NCBI RefSeq assembly: GCF_900324475.1
Contig: NZ_LT992502.1
Coordinates: forward strand, 2,790,001 to 2,854,000
DNA length: 64,000 nucleotides
DNA from: Enterobacter bugandensis
GTDB lineage: Bacteria > Pseudomonadota > Gammaproteobacteria > Enterobacterales > Enterobacteriaceae
Reading direction: 5' to 3'
Shown: one piece after another, positions 17,087 through 26,250 of the stretch
How positions within the stretch are numbered: position 1 is the stretch's first letter
Layout: each line of letters begins with the position of its first letter
The notes under the pieces: generated by a model
Seen by the model: the letters and a program-made list of their open reading frames with translations, nothing else
What the model was told of the DNA's origin: nothing
Databases searched by the model: none
Position numbers and translations under genes: made by a program

Positions 17087-18274
17087 TCATTCCGCTTTCA
17101 CTTTCACGCCCATCAACACAATCACCATCGCCGTCACCAGCAGGAACCCGCTTCCGGCGAATACGCCGCTGGCACCGTTAAGGTCAAATACCGCCCCGCC
17201 CCCGGCCGCACCGGCGCTTATCGCCAGCTGGATTGAGGCCACCAGCAGCCCCCCTGCACTTTCGGCTTCATCCGGAACGGTGGTGGCAAGCCAGGTTGAC
17301 CAGCCCACCGGAACCAGACCAAACGCAAAGCCCCACAGCGCCACCAGGAAACCGTCCAGCATTGCCAGATGGCCAAACGCCACCATCGTCAGCGCCAGTA
17401 TGCCCATGGCGAACGGCACCAGCGCCAGCGTCAGGCGTAGATTACGTGCCAGCAGATGTCCGGCAACGGAAGTACCGACAAAGTTCGCCAGCCCAAAGCC
17501 CAGCAGGATCAGTGAAATGGTCTCAACGTTCGCCTGCCCCACCGTTTCCAGGAACGGGCGCAGGTAGGTAAAGAAGGCGAAATGGCCGCTGAAGATCAGA
17601 ATAGTGGCCAGCATGCCGCCGATCATGCCCGGTCGACGCAGCACGCGGAACAGCGTGCTGAGGCTACCGCTGCTCTCGGGCTTCATGGACGGCAGCACCC
17701 AGATCTGCCACAGCAACGCCAGTACGCTCGGCAGTATGCAGAGCACAAAGACGTTGCGCCAGCCGATCAGGCTACCCAGATAGCTCCCCAGCGGGGCAGC
17801 AACCACGGTGGCAATCGACACGCTGGAGAAGATCACCGCCAGCGCCTTCGGCACTTTATCCGTCGGAACCAGGCGCATCGTGGTGGCCGTCGACATCGCC
17901 CAGAAGCCACCGATGGCGACCCCTAACAGCAGGCGCCCCATCAGCAGGACGTGCAGCGTAGGCGCAAAGGCCACCAGCAGGCTGGAGATGATTTGCAGCA
18001 CGGAGAAAAACATGAGTACCCAGCGACGGTCGATACTTTTGGTCGCCGGCGTAATCAGAAGCCCGGTGACCAGCGCCACCAGCGCGGTGGCGGTGACGGC
18101 CTGCCCGGCCATGCCCTCGCTGACGCCCAGGCTCGCGGCCATCGGCGTCAGCAAACTGGCTGGCAGGAACTCAGCCGTTATCAACCCAAACACGCCCAGC
18201 CCCAGTGAATAGACGGCCCGCCAGGCGGGTCTGGCTGGCGCCACGGCCTCTCTCGCCACGACACATGAATTCAT
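17087..18274 (-). CDS. MFS efflux transporter, NepI/SotB type
   Basis: 395 residues with about 12 hydrophobic segments. The start MNSCVVAREAVAP follows a GGGAGAA site and begins just before the first membrane helix (AVYSLGLGVFGLITAEFLPA). The motif GRLLLGVAIGGFWAMS and the segment WRNVFVLCILP match the drug:H+ antiporter-1 family; the closest E. coli protein I can recall is the purine ribonucleoside exporter NepI (for example PVGWSTWLATTV). Substrate is not certain. The gene is divergent from an AraC-family regulator that probably controls it, and converges on the GAPDH gene. Confidence 0.85.
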   Translation of the reverse strand: MNSCVVAREAVAPARPAWRAVYSLGLGVFGLITAEFLPASLLTPMAASLGVSEGMAGQAVTATALVALVTGLLITPATKSIDRRWVLMFFSVLQIISSLLVAFAPTLHVLLMGRLLLGVAIGGFWAMSTATTMRLVPTDKVPKALAVIFSSVSIATVVAAPLGSYLGSLIGWRNVFVLCILPSVLALLWQIWVLPSMKPESSGSLSTLFRVLRRPGMIGGMLATILIFSGHFAFFTYLRPFLETVGQANVETISLILLGFGLANFVGTSVAGHLLARNLRLTLALVPFAMGILALTMVAFGHLAMLDGFLVALWGFAFGLVPVGWSTWLATTVPDEAESAGGLLVASIQLAISAGAAGGGAVFDLNGASGVFAGSGFLLVTAMVIVLMGVKVKAE

Positions 18275-18389
18275 CTGTTGTTCTCCCGTTATAAAAATGT
18301 GACAACTGTCGCAAAAGCATAAAGGGTTCACCGTGGACGATCTATGACATATAATCTCCACTTATTGATTATTCGTCCGGAGTTGCGCC

Positions 18390-19346
18390 ATGACCGTTCA
18401 GTCCCCCGATTTGATCAGCGAACTCTTACGCGGCATGCGCCTGTCGGGCGTGAAATACCGACGGATTGAAGCCAGCGCGCCGTTTGGCGTGGCGTTCCAC
18501 CAGGCGCCCGGTAAGGCGCAGTTCCATTTTGTGAGCCACGGTAGCGCCCTGCTGCGTATGGAGAGCGGTGCGACCTTCGAACTGAGCGGCGGCGACGCGC
18601 TGTTTATTCCTGGCGGGAATGCCCACGCCCTGCTCTCTGACGCGCAGGCAGCCATTACCCCGGTGAACGCTTTTCCGAGCGAACCTATCTGCGGCTCGGT
18701 GTGCGCCATTACCTGCGAGCCCTGTCCGGAGAGCGAGAACACCATCATCTTTAGCGGGTGTATGGATTTTGAGCTCGGCGGGATGCAGCCGCTGATCAAA
18801 GCAATGCCGGAAGTGATGATGGTCAGCCGGCTGATGTCCACCTGGCCGGAAATTCATCCGCTACTGGCGGCGATGGAGCGAGAATCCATGACCCGTCAGG
18901 CCGGGTTCGCCGGGATCCTTGCCCGGCTGGCTGACGTGGTGGCGGCGTTAATTGTGCGCGGCTGGGTTGAGGGCGGCTGCGGTAAAGCCACCGGCTGGGT
19001 GCAGGTTTTACGCGACCCGCGCCTGAGCCGGGCCATTTACGCCATGCACCAGCAGCCTGGCCTGAACTGGAGCGTGGCGGATCTGGCGAAAGAAGCGGGC
19101 ACCTCACGCTCCGTGTTTGCCGAACGGTTTCTGGCCGCGACGGGGACGACCCCGGCAAAGTATCTCAGCGAACTGAGAATGCGGCTGGCGATTCAGTACA
19201 TTCGTCACGAAAATCAGCCGATTGAAACGGTCGCCCTGCGGCTGGGTTACGGATCGCTGGCGGCGTTTAGCCGGGCCTTTAAGCGCATCATTGGCCATGC
19301 GCCGGGCACGCTGCGGGAAGCCGGCCAGGCCCCGGAAGAGGTCTGA
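18390..19346 (+). CDS. AraC-family regulator with N-terminal cupin domain
   Basis: 318 residues. The N-terminal half is a Cupin_6-type sensor domain (FHFVSHGSALLRM, then GGDALFIPGGNAHALL), like that of RclR. The C-terminus (about 205-310) has two AraC helix-turn-helix motifs (WSVADLAKEAGTSRSVFAER and PIETVALRLGYGSLAAFSRA). A cluster of cysteines (CGSVCAITCEPC and SGC, about 106-133) lies in the sensor half and could make it responsive to oxidants or metals, which is an inference. It is divergent from the MFS exporter, its likely target. Confidence 0.87.
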   Translation: MTVQSPDLISELLRGMRLSGVKYRRIEASAPFGVAFHQAPGKAQFHFVSHGSALLRMESGATFELSGGDALFIPGGNAHALLSDAQAAITPVNAFPSEPICGSVCAITCEPCPESENTIIFSGCMDFELGGMQPLIKAMPEVMMVSRLMSTWPEIHPLLAAMERESMTRQAGFAGILARLADVVAALIVRGWVEGGCGKATGWVQVLRDPRLSRAIYAMHQQPGLNWSVADLAKEAGTSRSVFAERFLAATGTTPAKYLSELRMRLAIQYIRHENQPIETVALRLGYGSLAAFSRAFKRIIGHAPGTLREAGQAPEEV

Positions 19347-19360
19347 CCGGCAGGCTGGCA

Positions 19361-20088
19361 TCAGAAAGAGTATTTAAAGCGCACGCGGCCACCGTAGCGA
19401 TCGTCGTTTTTCTTATCGCCCGCTTTCGGGGAAGCGTTGACCCAGGACGCATACGCGCCCAGATAGATGTTGAAGTTTTTCATCTTCATGACGTTCGGGA
19501 TCAGGTACGTCGTATGGATGGTATGAATATCATACTCGCCCGTCGCGTCCAGGTAAGCGGTGTTGAGGTTCATGACCACGCCGTTCTCCGGATCGGTTTT
19601 AAGCCCGTCCCAGGTCATAGTAAACCCGTAGCCGTCGCTGTAGAGATCGTCCGACTTTAATTTCCCCGTCGTTCACAGAACCGAAGAAGAATACCGCATC
19701 ATCGAGATACATTTTCCCGCCGAGAGGCTGAACGGAAAATCCGGCAAAATTGCCGTTATCCATTTTCCGATAACCATCAAAACCTCATAAATTATGCCCG
19801 TTAATATCCCAGCGTTCTTTATATCCCGGCGCCCGGTCGCTATTAGTGCTTTGCTTAATGGAGGTCAGACTGCCTGTTTTACTGGCGGCATCTATATTAA
19901 ACTCCACGTCACCATAAAATTTAATATCACCAAACCCTGAAAGCGTCAGCTTTGGCGGTTCGGCTTTGCTCACCGGCTCTTCTGACTGCACAACAACGGC
20001 GGGTGCTGCCTGCGCGGCGGCCGCCTGCTGCTGTCTAAGCGCCGGAATAAAATGCACTTATCAGTTTTACCGTTTTTTTTAATTTCAT
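19361..20088 (-). pseudogene. Decayed carbohydrate-specific outer-membrane porin
   Basis: Three frames carry pieces of one beta-barrel porin. The start MKLKKTVKLISA (ATG at 20088, RBS AGGA) runs into a stop after 17 codons; the next frame gives an Ala/Gln-rich stretch and LTLSGFGDIKFYGDVEFN; a further shift gives FAGFSVQPLGGK and DDAVFFFGSVND; the last piece runs from SDGYGFTMTWDGLKTDPENG to the porin-like end GGRVRFKYSF. From memory these pieces resemble the ends of a roughly 450-residue carbohydrate porin, so the central barrel strands appear deleted. Without a database search the subfamily (RafY-like is my best guess) is uncertain. It is divergent from the trehalase gene. Confidence 0.72.
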
Positions 20089-20174
20089 AAAATCCATCCT
20101 GATTATAAAAGTGAATACGCAAATAGAGAGCATCGCCATTTCGACTACATAGCCTTTTGGGTTCTATTATTTTT

Positions 20175-20190
20175 TTTGTTGCACAACAAA
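20175..20190. promoter_or_regulatory. Candidate operator between porin remnant and treA
   Basis: A perfect inverted repeat TTTGTTG-CA-CAACAAA centred in the region between the divergent porin remnant and trehalase gene. Its size and position suit a repressor site. The regulator is unknown. Confidence 0.35.
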
Positions 20191-20338
20191 TCCTTCCGGA
20201 CAGGGCGTGCGAAGCGGTAAATTGTCTGGTTCTGCGCAAAATGGGATATTCAACACGCGAAGCGGGCAATATTCGTCTAAGGTTTTCAGGTGATTGATAA
20301 CAGCGGTCACGCTGTTCAGGAATACAGGAGACGAACCG

Positions 20339-22023
20339 ATGATAAGACCTCGTACTTTACGCCCTGCTCTTTTGCACCTCGCGCTGGGAGGCGCGCTGCT
20401 CGGTGTGGCAACGATGGGTTATGCTGAAGAACAGCCAGCCTACCAGAAAAATTCACCCGATATTTTGCTTGGCCCTCTGTTTAACGACGTGCAGAGTGCC
20501 AAACTGTTTCCCGATCAGAAAACCTTTGCCGATGCCGTTCCCAAAAGCGACCCGCTGATGATACTGGCGGATTACCGGATGCAGCACACCCAGACAAGCT
20601 TTGACCTGCGCCACTTTGTGGAGATGAACTTCATGCTGCCTGCGGAAGGTGAAAAATATGTGCCGCCTGCGGGACAAAGCTTACGTGAGCACATTGACGA
20701 CCTCTGGCCGGTGCTGACGCGCACCACGGATAAAGCCAGTAACAAATGGGATTCCCTGCTGCCGTTACCGAAACCTTACGTTGTGCCCGGCGGGCGCTTC
20801 CGCGAGGTCTACTACTGGGATAGCTATTTCACCATGCTGGGCCTGGCGGAGAGCGAGCACTGGGACAAAATCAGCGATATGGTGGATAACTTTGCGTATG
20901 AGATTGATACCTTCGGCCATATCCCCAACGGTAACCGCAGCTACTACCTGAGCCGCTCCCAGCCGCCGTTCTTCTCACTGATGGTTGAGCTGCTGGCAAC
21001 GCATGACAAAGACGCGCTGAAAAAATACCGTCCACAAATGGAGAAAGAGTACACCTACTGGATGAAGGGTGTAGAAAGCCTTCAGCCTGGGCAGGCTAAC
21101 CAGCGCGTGGTGAAGCTCGATGACGGTTCCGTACTCAACCGCTACTGGGACGATCGCGATACCCCGCGCCCGGAGTCCTGGCTTGACGATATCACCACGG
21201 CGAAGAGCAACCCTAACCGGCCTGCGACGGAGATCTACCGCGATTTGCGCTCCGCAGCGGCCTCGGGCTGGGACTTTAGCTCCCGCTGGATGGACGACCC
21301 GCAAAAGCTCGGCACCATCCGCACCACCAGCATTGTGCCCGTCGATCTTAACGCCCTGATGTTTAAAATGGAAAAACTGCTCGCGCGAGCAGGCCAGGAG
21401 GCGGGCGACAGCGCGGCGGCGAGTAAATACGAGGCATTAGCAACCGCGCGTCAAAAAGCCATTGAGCGCCACCTGTGGAACGATAAAGAGGCTGGTACGC
21501 CGATTACGATCTCAAGAGTAAGAAGGTGCGCAACCAGCTCACGGCGGCGGCCCTCTTCCCGCTCTACGTGAAGGCGGCGGCACAGGATCGCGCCGATAAA
21601 GTGGCCGCGGCCACTTCCGCGCGCCTGTTGAAGCCGGGCGGTATTACCACCACCACCATCAACAGCGGCCAGCAGTGGGATGCGCCAAACGGCTGGGCAC
21701 CGCTGCAGTGGGTGGCAACGGAAGGGTTGCAGAACTATGGGCAGGATAAGGTTGCAATGGACGTGACCTGGCGCTTCCTGAAGAACGTTCAGCACACTTA
21801 CGACCGCGAGAAGAAGCTGGTGGAGAAATATGATGTCTCTTCTACCGGTACCGGCGGTGGCGGCGGTGAATATCCGCTCCAGGATGGGTTCGGCTGGAGT
21901 AACGGCGTGACGCTGAAAATGCTGGATCTGGTTTGTCCGAAAGAGAAACCGTGCGACAGCGTGCCGGAAAATCAGCCTGCGGCGAACGATGAGGCTGCGC
22001 CGGTGAAAGCTGCGGCGCAGTAA
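20339..22023 (+). pseudogene. treA: Periplasmic trehalase TreA, frameshifted
   Basis: The two halves together give about 561 residues, close to E. coli TreA (565). A signal peptide ([20 protein letters not shown] to YAEEQP) directs it to the periplasm, where TreA hydrolyses trehalose to glucose. Trehalase signature 1 ([15 protein letters not shown]) lies in the first part and signature 2 ([13 protein letters not shown]) in the second. The frame breaks near 21491: GAGGCTGG is present where the conserved GWYADYD reading needs GAGGGCTGG, so one G is missing. Translation then ends at 21571 and would lack the second half of the catalytic domain. The loss may be real or a sequencing error. Confidence 0.88.
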
Positions 22024-22032
22024 GGGAGTATT

Positions 22033-22060
22033 GCCGGGTGATGGCTACGCCTTACCCGGC
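22033..22060. repeat. REP-like palindrome after treA
   Basis: Imperfect palindrome beginning GCCGGGTGATGGC and ending GCCTTACCCGGC, between the convergent trehalase remnant and receptor genes. This is the REP form common in Enterobacter-type genomes. Confidence 0.65.
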
Positions 22061-22087
22061 TTACATTTTGAACTCACAGGGATTGAC

Positions 22088-24190
22088 TCAGAAGCTGTAA
22101 CTCGCCCCTAGCTGATACGTCCTGTCACGCCCAATCCAGCAGTTAGTCGCATCGTAGCAGGTCAGCGTCTCTTTATTGGTGATGTTCTGCATACTTGCCT
22201 TAAGCGTCAGCCCCGCCAGCGAAGGCAGAATTTCGCCCATCCGGTACGACGCCGCCAGATCGTACTGCGTGGTGCCCCCCAGCTTACCCGCATCGTTAGA
22301 CGGTGAAATCTCCATCGGCCCGGTATAGCGCGCCCCGGCGCCCAGCATCAGCCCCTTCAGCGGCGTGCTCTCGAAGGTGTAGTCCCCCCACAGGTTGAAC
22401 GCATTTTCCGGCACCTGAGTGGGACGCTTGCCCTGGTATTTATCATCTTCGGTATTAATTACGTGGGTGTAGGCATAGTTGGCAATCAGCGTCAGGTTGT
22501 CCGTCGGGCGGCTGATGGCGGAGAGCTCCGCGCCTTTGGATTCCACTTCACCAGTCTGACGGTAGTTCAGGAAGCCCGGGTCGGAGGTGACGACGTTTTT
22601 CTGCCGGATGTTAAACACCGAGGCGGTAAACGTCGTGGCGTACTCTGCCAGCAGATATTTTACCCCGCCTTCCACCTGCTTGCTGGTGGTTGGCTTGACG
22701 TCTTTCGCCGTGAGCGTCCCCTGCGGCGAGACCGGTGCAAAACCCTCTGAATAGCTGATAAACGGCGAAATACCGTTATCGAAGGCGTAAAGCGCCCCCA
22801 GGCGTTTGGTAACGCGATCCTGCGATACCCAGGCCTTATCGCCGTTTTGCAGGTAATCGGTGGTGACGGAGCGGTAATCGTCGTAGCGCAGGCTGCCCAA
22901 CAGACTTAAGCCGCCAAATTCCACCTGATCCTGCAGGTAGTACCCGTTCTGCTGGTAGCTGAGGCGGTTTTTCTGGGCGGTGTAAAGCCCCAGCGCGCTT
23001 TCGTGGATTTGCGAATAGTCCGGATTACGCATATCCATGCCCGGCGTAGTCGACGCGTAGCGGTAGCGGAAATGGGAGTTCAGCCTCTGATAGTCAAACC
23101 CGGCCAGCAGATGGTGTTTCCAGTCGCCCAGCGCAACGGTTTTAGTCACCTGGTTGTCGATGTTGAAGCTCTTAAGATCTTCATCGGTGGTATAGGCAAA
23201 GCGGTTAAGCTGATAGACCTCACTTCCCGTTCCCGTCGCGTAGACGCTGTTCTGGTGGGTATCGACGTCGAAATAGCGCGCTTTCTGATTAAAGCCCCAG
23301 CCGCTGTCAAACTCGTGTTCGAAGCTGTAGCCCAGCATCCACTGGCGCTGCTTAAACCCGCTCCACTCATCTCCGGCGTAATCCCGGCGATCGGCATATT
23401 TGGACCGCAGATAAGCGAGCGGCAGCGGGTTAGACGGCGTCAGGCTCGGGGAGTTTTGCGCCAGCGCATCCAGGGTGAGGCGGGTTTTACTGTCGGGTTG
23501 CCATGTAACGGACGGGGCGACCAGATAATTTTCATAGCGGCTGGTGTGCGGCTGATCGTCATTCTCCGTCGCTTTACCCAGCAGGCGGTAATTCCAGTCG
23601 CTGTCGGCAATTTGTCCGGTCGAATCGAGGTAGCCTTCTTTCAGATTACGGTTCCCGGTGTTAAAACCGACCTCGGTTCGGGCTTCCCGCTGCGGCTTTT
23701 TGCTTTGAATATTTACCAGCCCGCCCGGCGAACCGCCGCCGTAAAGCACCGATGAAGGCCCTTTCAGGATATCGACGCTCTCTATTAACAGCGGATCGAT
23801 GCGCGCCTTGGTGTTGCCGGTGACGTTATAGGGTAGCTGCAGCCCGTTGTAAAACTCCTGATCAACGGTAAAGCCACGAATTTTGTATTCGCTCATATAG
23901 GAGGTATTCCCCCGCACCTCGGTTGAGACGCCTGGGGCATAGCGCAGGATTTCATTCACGGAGTTCGCGTGACGCTTTTCGATCTCCGGCGCAGAGAGCG
24001 TGTTGATAACCTGCGGCGTTTTACTTTCGGCAACGGCCGATTTGGTGGCGCTGTTGGTCCAGGCCGGCAGCGCGCTGCCCTGCTCTGAGCCCGTGACGAC
24101 AATGGTTGATTCTTCGGCGAAAGCCTGGACCTGCAATGCCAGCGTGACTGCACCCGCCAGGGTGCATAACGTAAAACGTGAGGAGTTCAT
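22088..24190 (-). CDS. TonB-dependent siderophore receptor
   Basis: 700 residues with a signal peptide (MNSSRFTLCTLAGAVTLALQ, cleaved after FAEE region) followed by a TonB-box-like STIVVTG. The plug domain (about 50-160) contains VNEILRYAPGVSTEVRG and the typical LKGPSSVLYGGGSPGGLVN. The rest is a 22-strand barrel ending in the aromatic GASYSF. The cysteine pair near the C-terminus (CYDATNCWIG) is typical of the ferrichrome/ferrioxamine (FhuA/FoxA) group, so a hydroxamate siderophore is likely but the exact ligand cannot be read. A Fur-box-like sequence lies upstream. No siderophore biosynthesis or permease genes adjoin it. Confidence 0.92.
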   Translation of the reverse strand: MNSSRFTLCTLAGAVTLALQVQAFAEESTIVVTGSEQGSALPAWTNSATKSAVAESKTPQVINTLSAPEIEKRHANSVNEILRYAPGVSTEVRGNTSYMSEYKIRGFTVDQEFYNGLQLPYNVTGNTKARIDPLLIESVDILKGPSSVLYGGGSPGGLVNIQSKKPQREARTEVGFNTGNRNLKEGYLDSTGQIADSDWNYRLLGKATENDDQPHTSRYENYLVAPSVTWQPDSKTRLTLDALAQNSPSLTPSNPLPLAYLRSKYADRRDYAGDEWSGFKQRQWMLGYSFEHEFDSGWGFNQKARYFDVDTHQNSVYATGTGSEVYQLNRFAYTTDEDLKSFNIDNQVTKTVALGDWKHHLLAGFDYQRLNSHFRYRYASTTPGMDMRNPDYSQIHESALGLYTAQKNRLSYQQNGYYLQDQVEFGGLSLLGSLRYDDYRSVTTDYLQNGDKAWVSQDRVTKRLGALYAFDNGISPFISYSEGFAPVSPQGTLTAKDVKPTTSKQVEGGVKYLLAEYATTFTASVFNIRQKNVVTSDPGFLNYRQTGEVESKGAELSAISRPTDNLTLIANYAYTHVINTEDDKYQGKRPTQVPENAFNLWGDYTFESTPLKGLMLGAGARYTGPMEISPSNDAGKLGGTTQYDLAASYRMGEILPSLAGLTLKASMQNITNKETLTCYDATNCWIGRDRTYQLGASYSF

Positions 24191-24223
24191 AATGTCGTCT
24201 TGTTATTACATGCAATACGGAAC

Positions 24224-24242
24224 GACAATTATTATCATTTAG
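24224..24242 (-). promoter_or_regulatory. Candidate Fur box upstream of the siderophore receptor
   Basis: GACAATTATTATCATTTAG matches the 19-base Fur consensus at about 13 positions and lies some 35-50 bases upstream of the receptor start, where Fur-Fe2+ would block transcription when iron is plentiful. Confidence 0.6.
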
Positions 24243-24264
24243 ATTAGCAAATCAATATGGCGGC

Positions 24265-24294
24265 AAAAAAAACGGCCCTCCGCAGAGAGCCGTT
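24265..24294 (-). terminator. Terminator after ymgE
   Basis: On the minus strand, ACGGCTCTC pairs across a short loop with GAGGGCCGT and is followed by eight U residues, just beyond the ymgE stop. Confidence 0.75.
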
Positions 24295-24302
24295 CTGTCA
24301 TT

Positions 24303-24557
24303 TTATGCTCGTCGCAGTAATCTGAATATGCCCAGCACGACAATGGCTCCCACGACAGCGACCAGGAAACTGTGCATGTCGAAACCACTGATGTCACCAC
24401 CAAAACCAAACATCGTCGCCAGCCAGCCGCCTACAACCGCACCAACGACCCCGAGTACGCAGGTCAAAATAAAGCCGCCGCCATCGTTTCCCGGCATGAT
24501 CAGTTTTGCGATAGCGCCGGCAATAAGGCCAAAGATAATCCAGGCGATGATACCCAT
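24303..24557 (-). CDS. ymgE: GlsB/YeaQ/YmgE-family small membrane protein
   Basis: 84 residues, nearly identical in length and sequence to E. coli YmgE (MGIIAWIIFGLIAGAIAKLI, then GDISGFDMHSFLVAVVGAIV and the FRLLRR end). Three hydrophobic segments and a glycine-rich turn (MPGNDGGGF) define the transglycosylase-associated/GlsB membrane family. Members are induced by stress, but their biochemical role is unknown. It precedes ycgR divergently, as in E. coli. Confidence 0.93.
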   Translation of the reverse strand: MGIIAWIIFGLIAGAIAKLIMPGNDGGGFILTCVLGVVGAVVGGWLATMFGFGGDISGFDMHSFLVAVVGAIVVLGIFRLLRRA

Positions 24558-24698
24558 AGCAATGCCCTCTTGCAGATTAAACGCATGTGCAGAAAACCTT
24601 CTGCACAGCTAACTTAAGTATAGGTCATCACCGGAAAACCAGTTTCGTCTCACCGACTTATCCTGCGGACAACGGTAAAAAAATCTCACCGGTTTGTA

Positions 24699-24725
24699 TT
24701 AAGTTTGAGGGTGGATTGCCGATAA
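24699..24725 (+). promoter_or_regulatory. Sigma-28 (FliA) promoter of ycgR
   Basis: TTAAGTTT (24699-24706), an 11-base spacer and GCCGATAA (24718-24725) match the class 3 flagellar promoter consensus TAAAGTTT-N11-GCCGATAA at all but one or two positions. It lies about 40 bases upstream of the ycgR start, and E. coli ycgR is known to depend on sigma-28. Confidence 0.88.
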
Positions 24726-24764
24726 CACTAAGACAGTCTGTCATCAATCAAGGAGCCATCCGGC

Positions 24765-25496
24765 GTGAGTCATTACAGTGAGCAGTTCCTCAAGCAAAAT
24801 CCGCTGGCTGTATTAGGGGTATTACGCGACCTGCAAAAAGGCGAAGTGCCGCTGCGCATCAGTTGGTCGAATAATCAGTTTATCAGCAAGATCCTTGACG
24901 TCTCGCAGGAGAGGCTGGTTATTGACCTGGGCAGCCTGGAGTATGAAAACCGCGCGGCGCTGAAAGCAGAGAATATCGTGGTCATGGCCGAAACCCATGG
25001 GGCCAAAGTGGAATTTGTCCTGCCGCGACTGGAATTGAGCGAATACCAGGGACTTCCGGCTTTTGTTACCCTCCTTCCTGGCAACCTCTGGTTTGTCCAG
25101 CGCCGTGAATATTTCCGCATCAGCGCCCCGCTTCATCCTGCCTATTTTTGTAAGGCTAAAATGCCGGACAAAAAAGAGATCCGCTTCCGTCTCTTTGACC
25201 TGTCGCTGGGCGGAATGGGCGCGCTGATGGATACCCCGAAGCCGGAGGGTCTGGTAGAAGGCATGCGGTTCACGCAAATTGAACTGGATATGGCGGGCTG
25301 GGGCCGCTTTTATTTCGATGCACAGCTGATTGCCATCAGCGAGCGCACGGTGGTGGACAGCAAAAATGAAACGATTACCACGCCGCGTCTGAGCTTCCGT
25401 TTTCTGAACGTCGGGCCCGCCGCGGAGCGCGAGCTGCAGCGCATTATCTATTCGCTGGAACGGGAAGCACGGGAACGTGCGAATAAGGTTCTGTAG
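24765..25496 (+). CDS. ycgR: Flagellar brake protein YcgR (PilZ domain)
   Basis: 243 residues from a GTG start (read as MSHYSEQFLKQNPLAV, matching E. coli YcgR). The N-terminal YcgR domain covers about 1-108. The PilZ domain that follows has the c-di-GMP-binding motifs RREYFR (R114 and R118) and DLSLGGMG (145-152). When c-di-GMP binds, YcgR acts on the flagellar motor and slows swimming. All key residues are present, so the protein should be functional. The sigma-28 promoter places it in the flagellar regulon. Confidence 0.97.
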   Translation: MSHYSEQFLKQNPLAVLGVLRDLQKGEVPLRISWSNNQFISKILDVSQERLVIDLGSLEYENRAALKAENIVVMAETHGAKVEFVLPRLELSEYQGLPAFVTLLPGNLWFVQRREYFRISAPLHPAYFCKAKMPDKKEIRFRLFDLSLGGMGALMDTPKPEGLVEGMRFTQIELDMAGWGRFYFDAQLIAISERTVVDSKNETITTPRLSFRFLNVGPAAERELQRIIYSLEREARERANKVL

Positions 25497-25532
25497 GAAA
25501 AGTCGGGCAGCGAGCGCCGCCCGTTTGCGGCA

Positions 25533-26144
25533 TTACATGGCATCCATCGCTTTCTGTACTTTCCAGATATAGCGAGGTGCCTGCGGTGCCGGATGATTTT
25601 TCGCCACATGCTCGACGAACTCATCTTTGTCCATGTCGTTGATCTCCTCAATCGCCTCTTTGCGGTCAGAGGAGAAGGTTCTGAGCAGCGCCCCGGCGCC
25701 GTTTACGTACGAGACCACCAGCGCGTATTGCATCACTTCCGGATCCTCAATGCCCTTCAGCACGCCGTGTTCCAGAATGCTCAGGTAAGCGGTCCCCATA
25801 GAAATGTTGCGTTCCGGGTTCTTCAGCTCGCTGGTCGACGGCTGGCCGCTCCAGCCCATATAGCGGTAGACCTCTCTCCCCGCCGTAGAGGCTTTCAGCT
25901 GCATCAGCCCCACCGCGTTGGATTTGCTGACAAGCGTAGGATTGCCACCGGACTCCACCGCAATAATGGCGGTGATCAGCCGCGGGCTGACGCCCCATGC
26001 CTTCCCGGCTTTTTCACTGATCGGCATCCACTGCATGGCCCGTTTCACCGGCACTTCCGGATTCCAGGGCGGGTTTTGATAATCATGTTTTGAACTACAG
26101 CCAGCCAGCAAAACAATCAAAAAAGCAAACCATCTCAATTTCAC
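25533..26144 (-). CDS. emtA: Endo-type membrane-bound lytic murein transglycosylase EmtA (MltE)
   Basis: 203 residues, as in E. coli. The lipobox LLAGC (Cys16) makes it an outer-membrane lipoprotein. The SLT catalytic domain has IAVESGGNP with the catalytic Glu64, followed by [12 protein letters not shown], and a later [10 protein letters not shown]. It cleaves inside glycan strands of peptidoglycan to give 1,6-anhydro ends. It is convergent with ycgR and divergent from ldcA, which acts later in the same recycling pathway. Confidence 0.96.
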   Translation of the reverse strand: MKLRWFAFLIVLLAGCSSKHDYQNPPWNPEVPVKRAMQWMPISEKAGKAWGVSPRLITAIIAVESGGNPTLVSKSNAVGLMQLKASTAGREVYRYMGWSGQPSTSELKNPERNISMGTAYLSILEHGVLKGIEDPEVMQYALVVSYVNGAGALLRTFSSDRKEAIEEINDMDKDEFVEHVAKNHPAPQAPRYIWKVQKAMDAM

Positions 26145-26250
26145 GTCATCTATCCTTATAGCCGGTCATCGCGGTGCGCCGCCCTTGAAGCAGGCGGCGT
26201 ATACGCGGCATGATATAGACAATTAGTTTCTCATTCAGCAAGGAATTGCC

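Noticed and set aside
16035..18274. An ArsJ-type arsenate resistance pair (GAPDH plus MFS transporter)
   Set aside because: The two genes are convergent, not an operon, and the MFS protein resembles NepI-type exporters; no ars regulator or reductase is present.
21526..22023. A separate gene for the second half of trehalase
   Set aside because: It is the continuation of treA after a single-base frameshift; the joined product matches the family from end to end.
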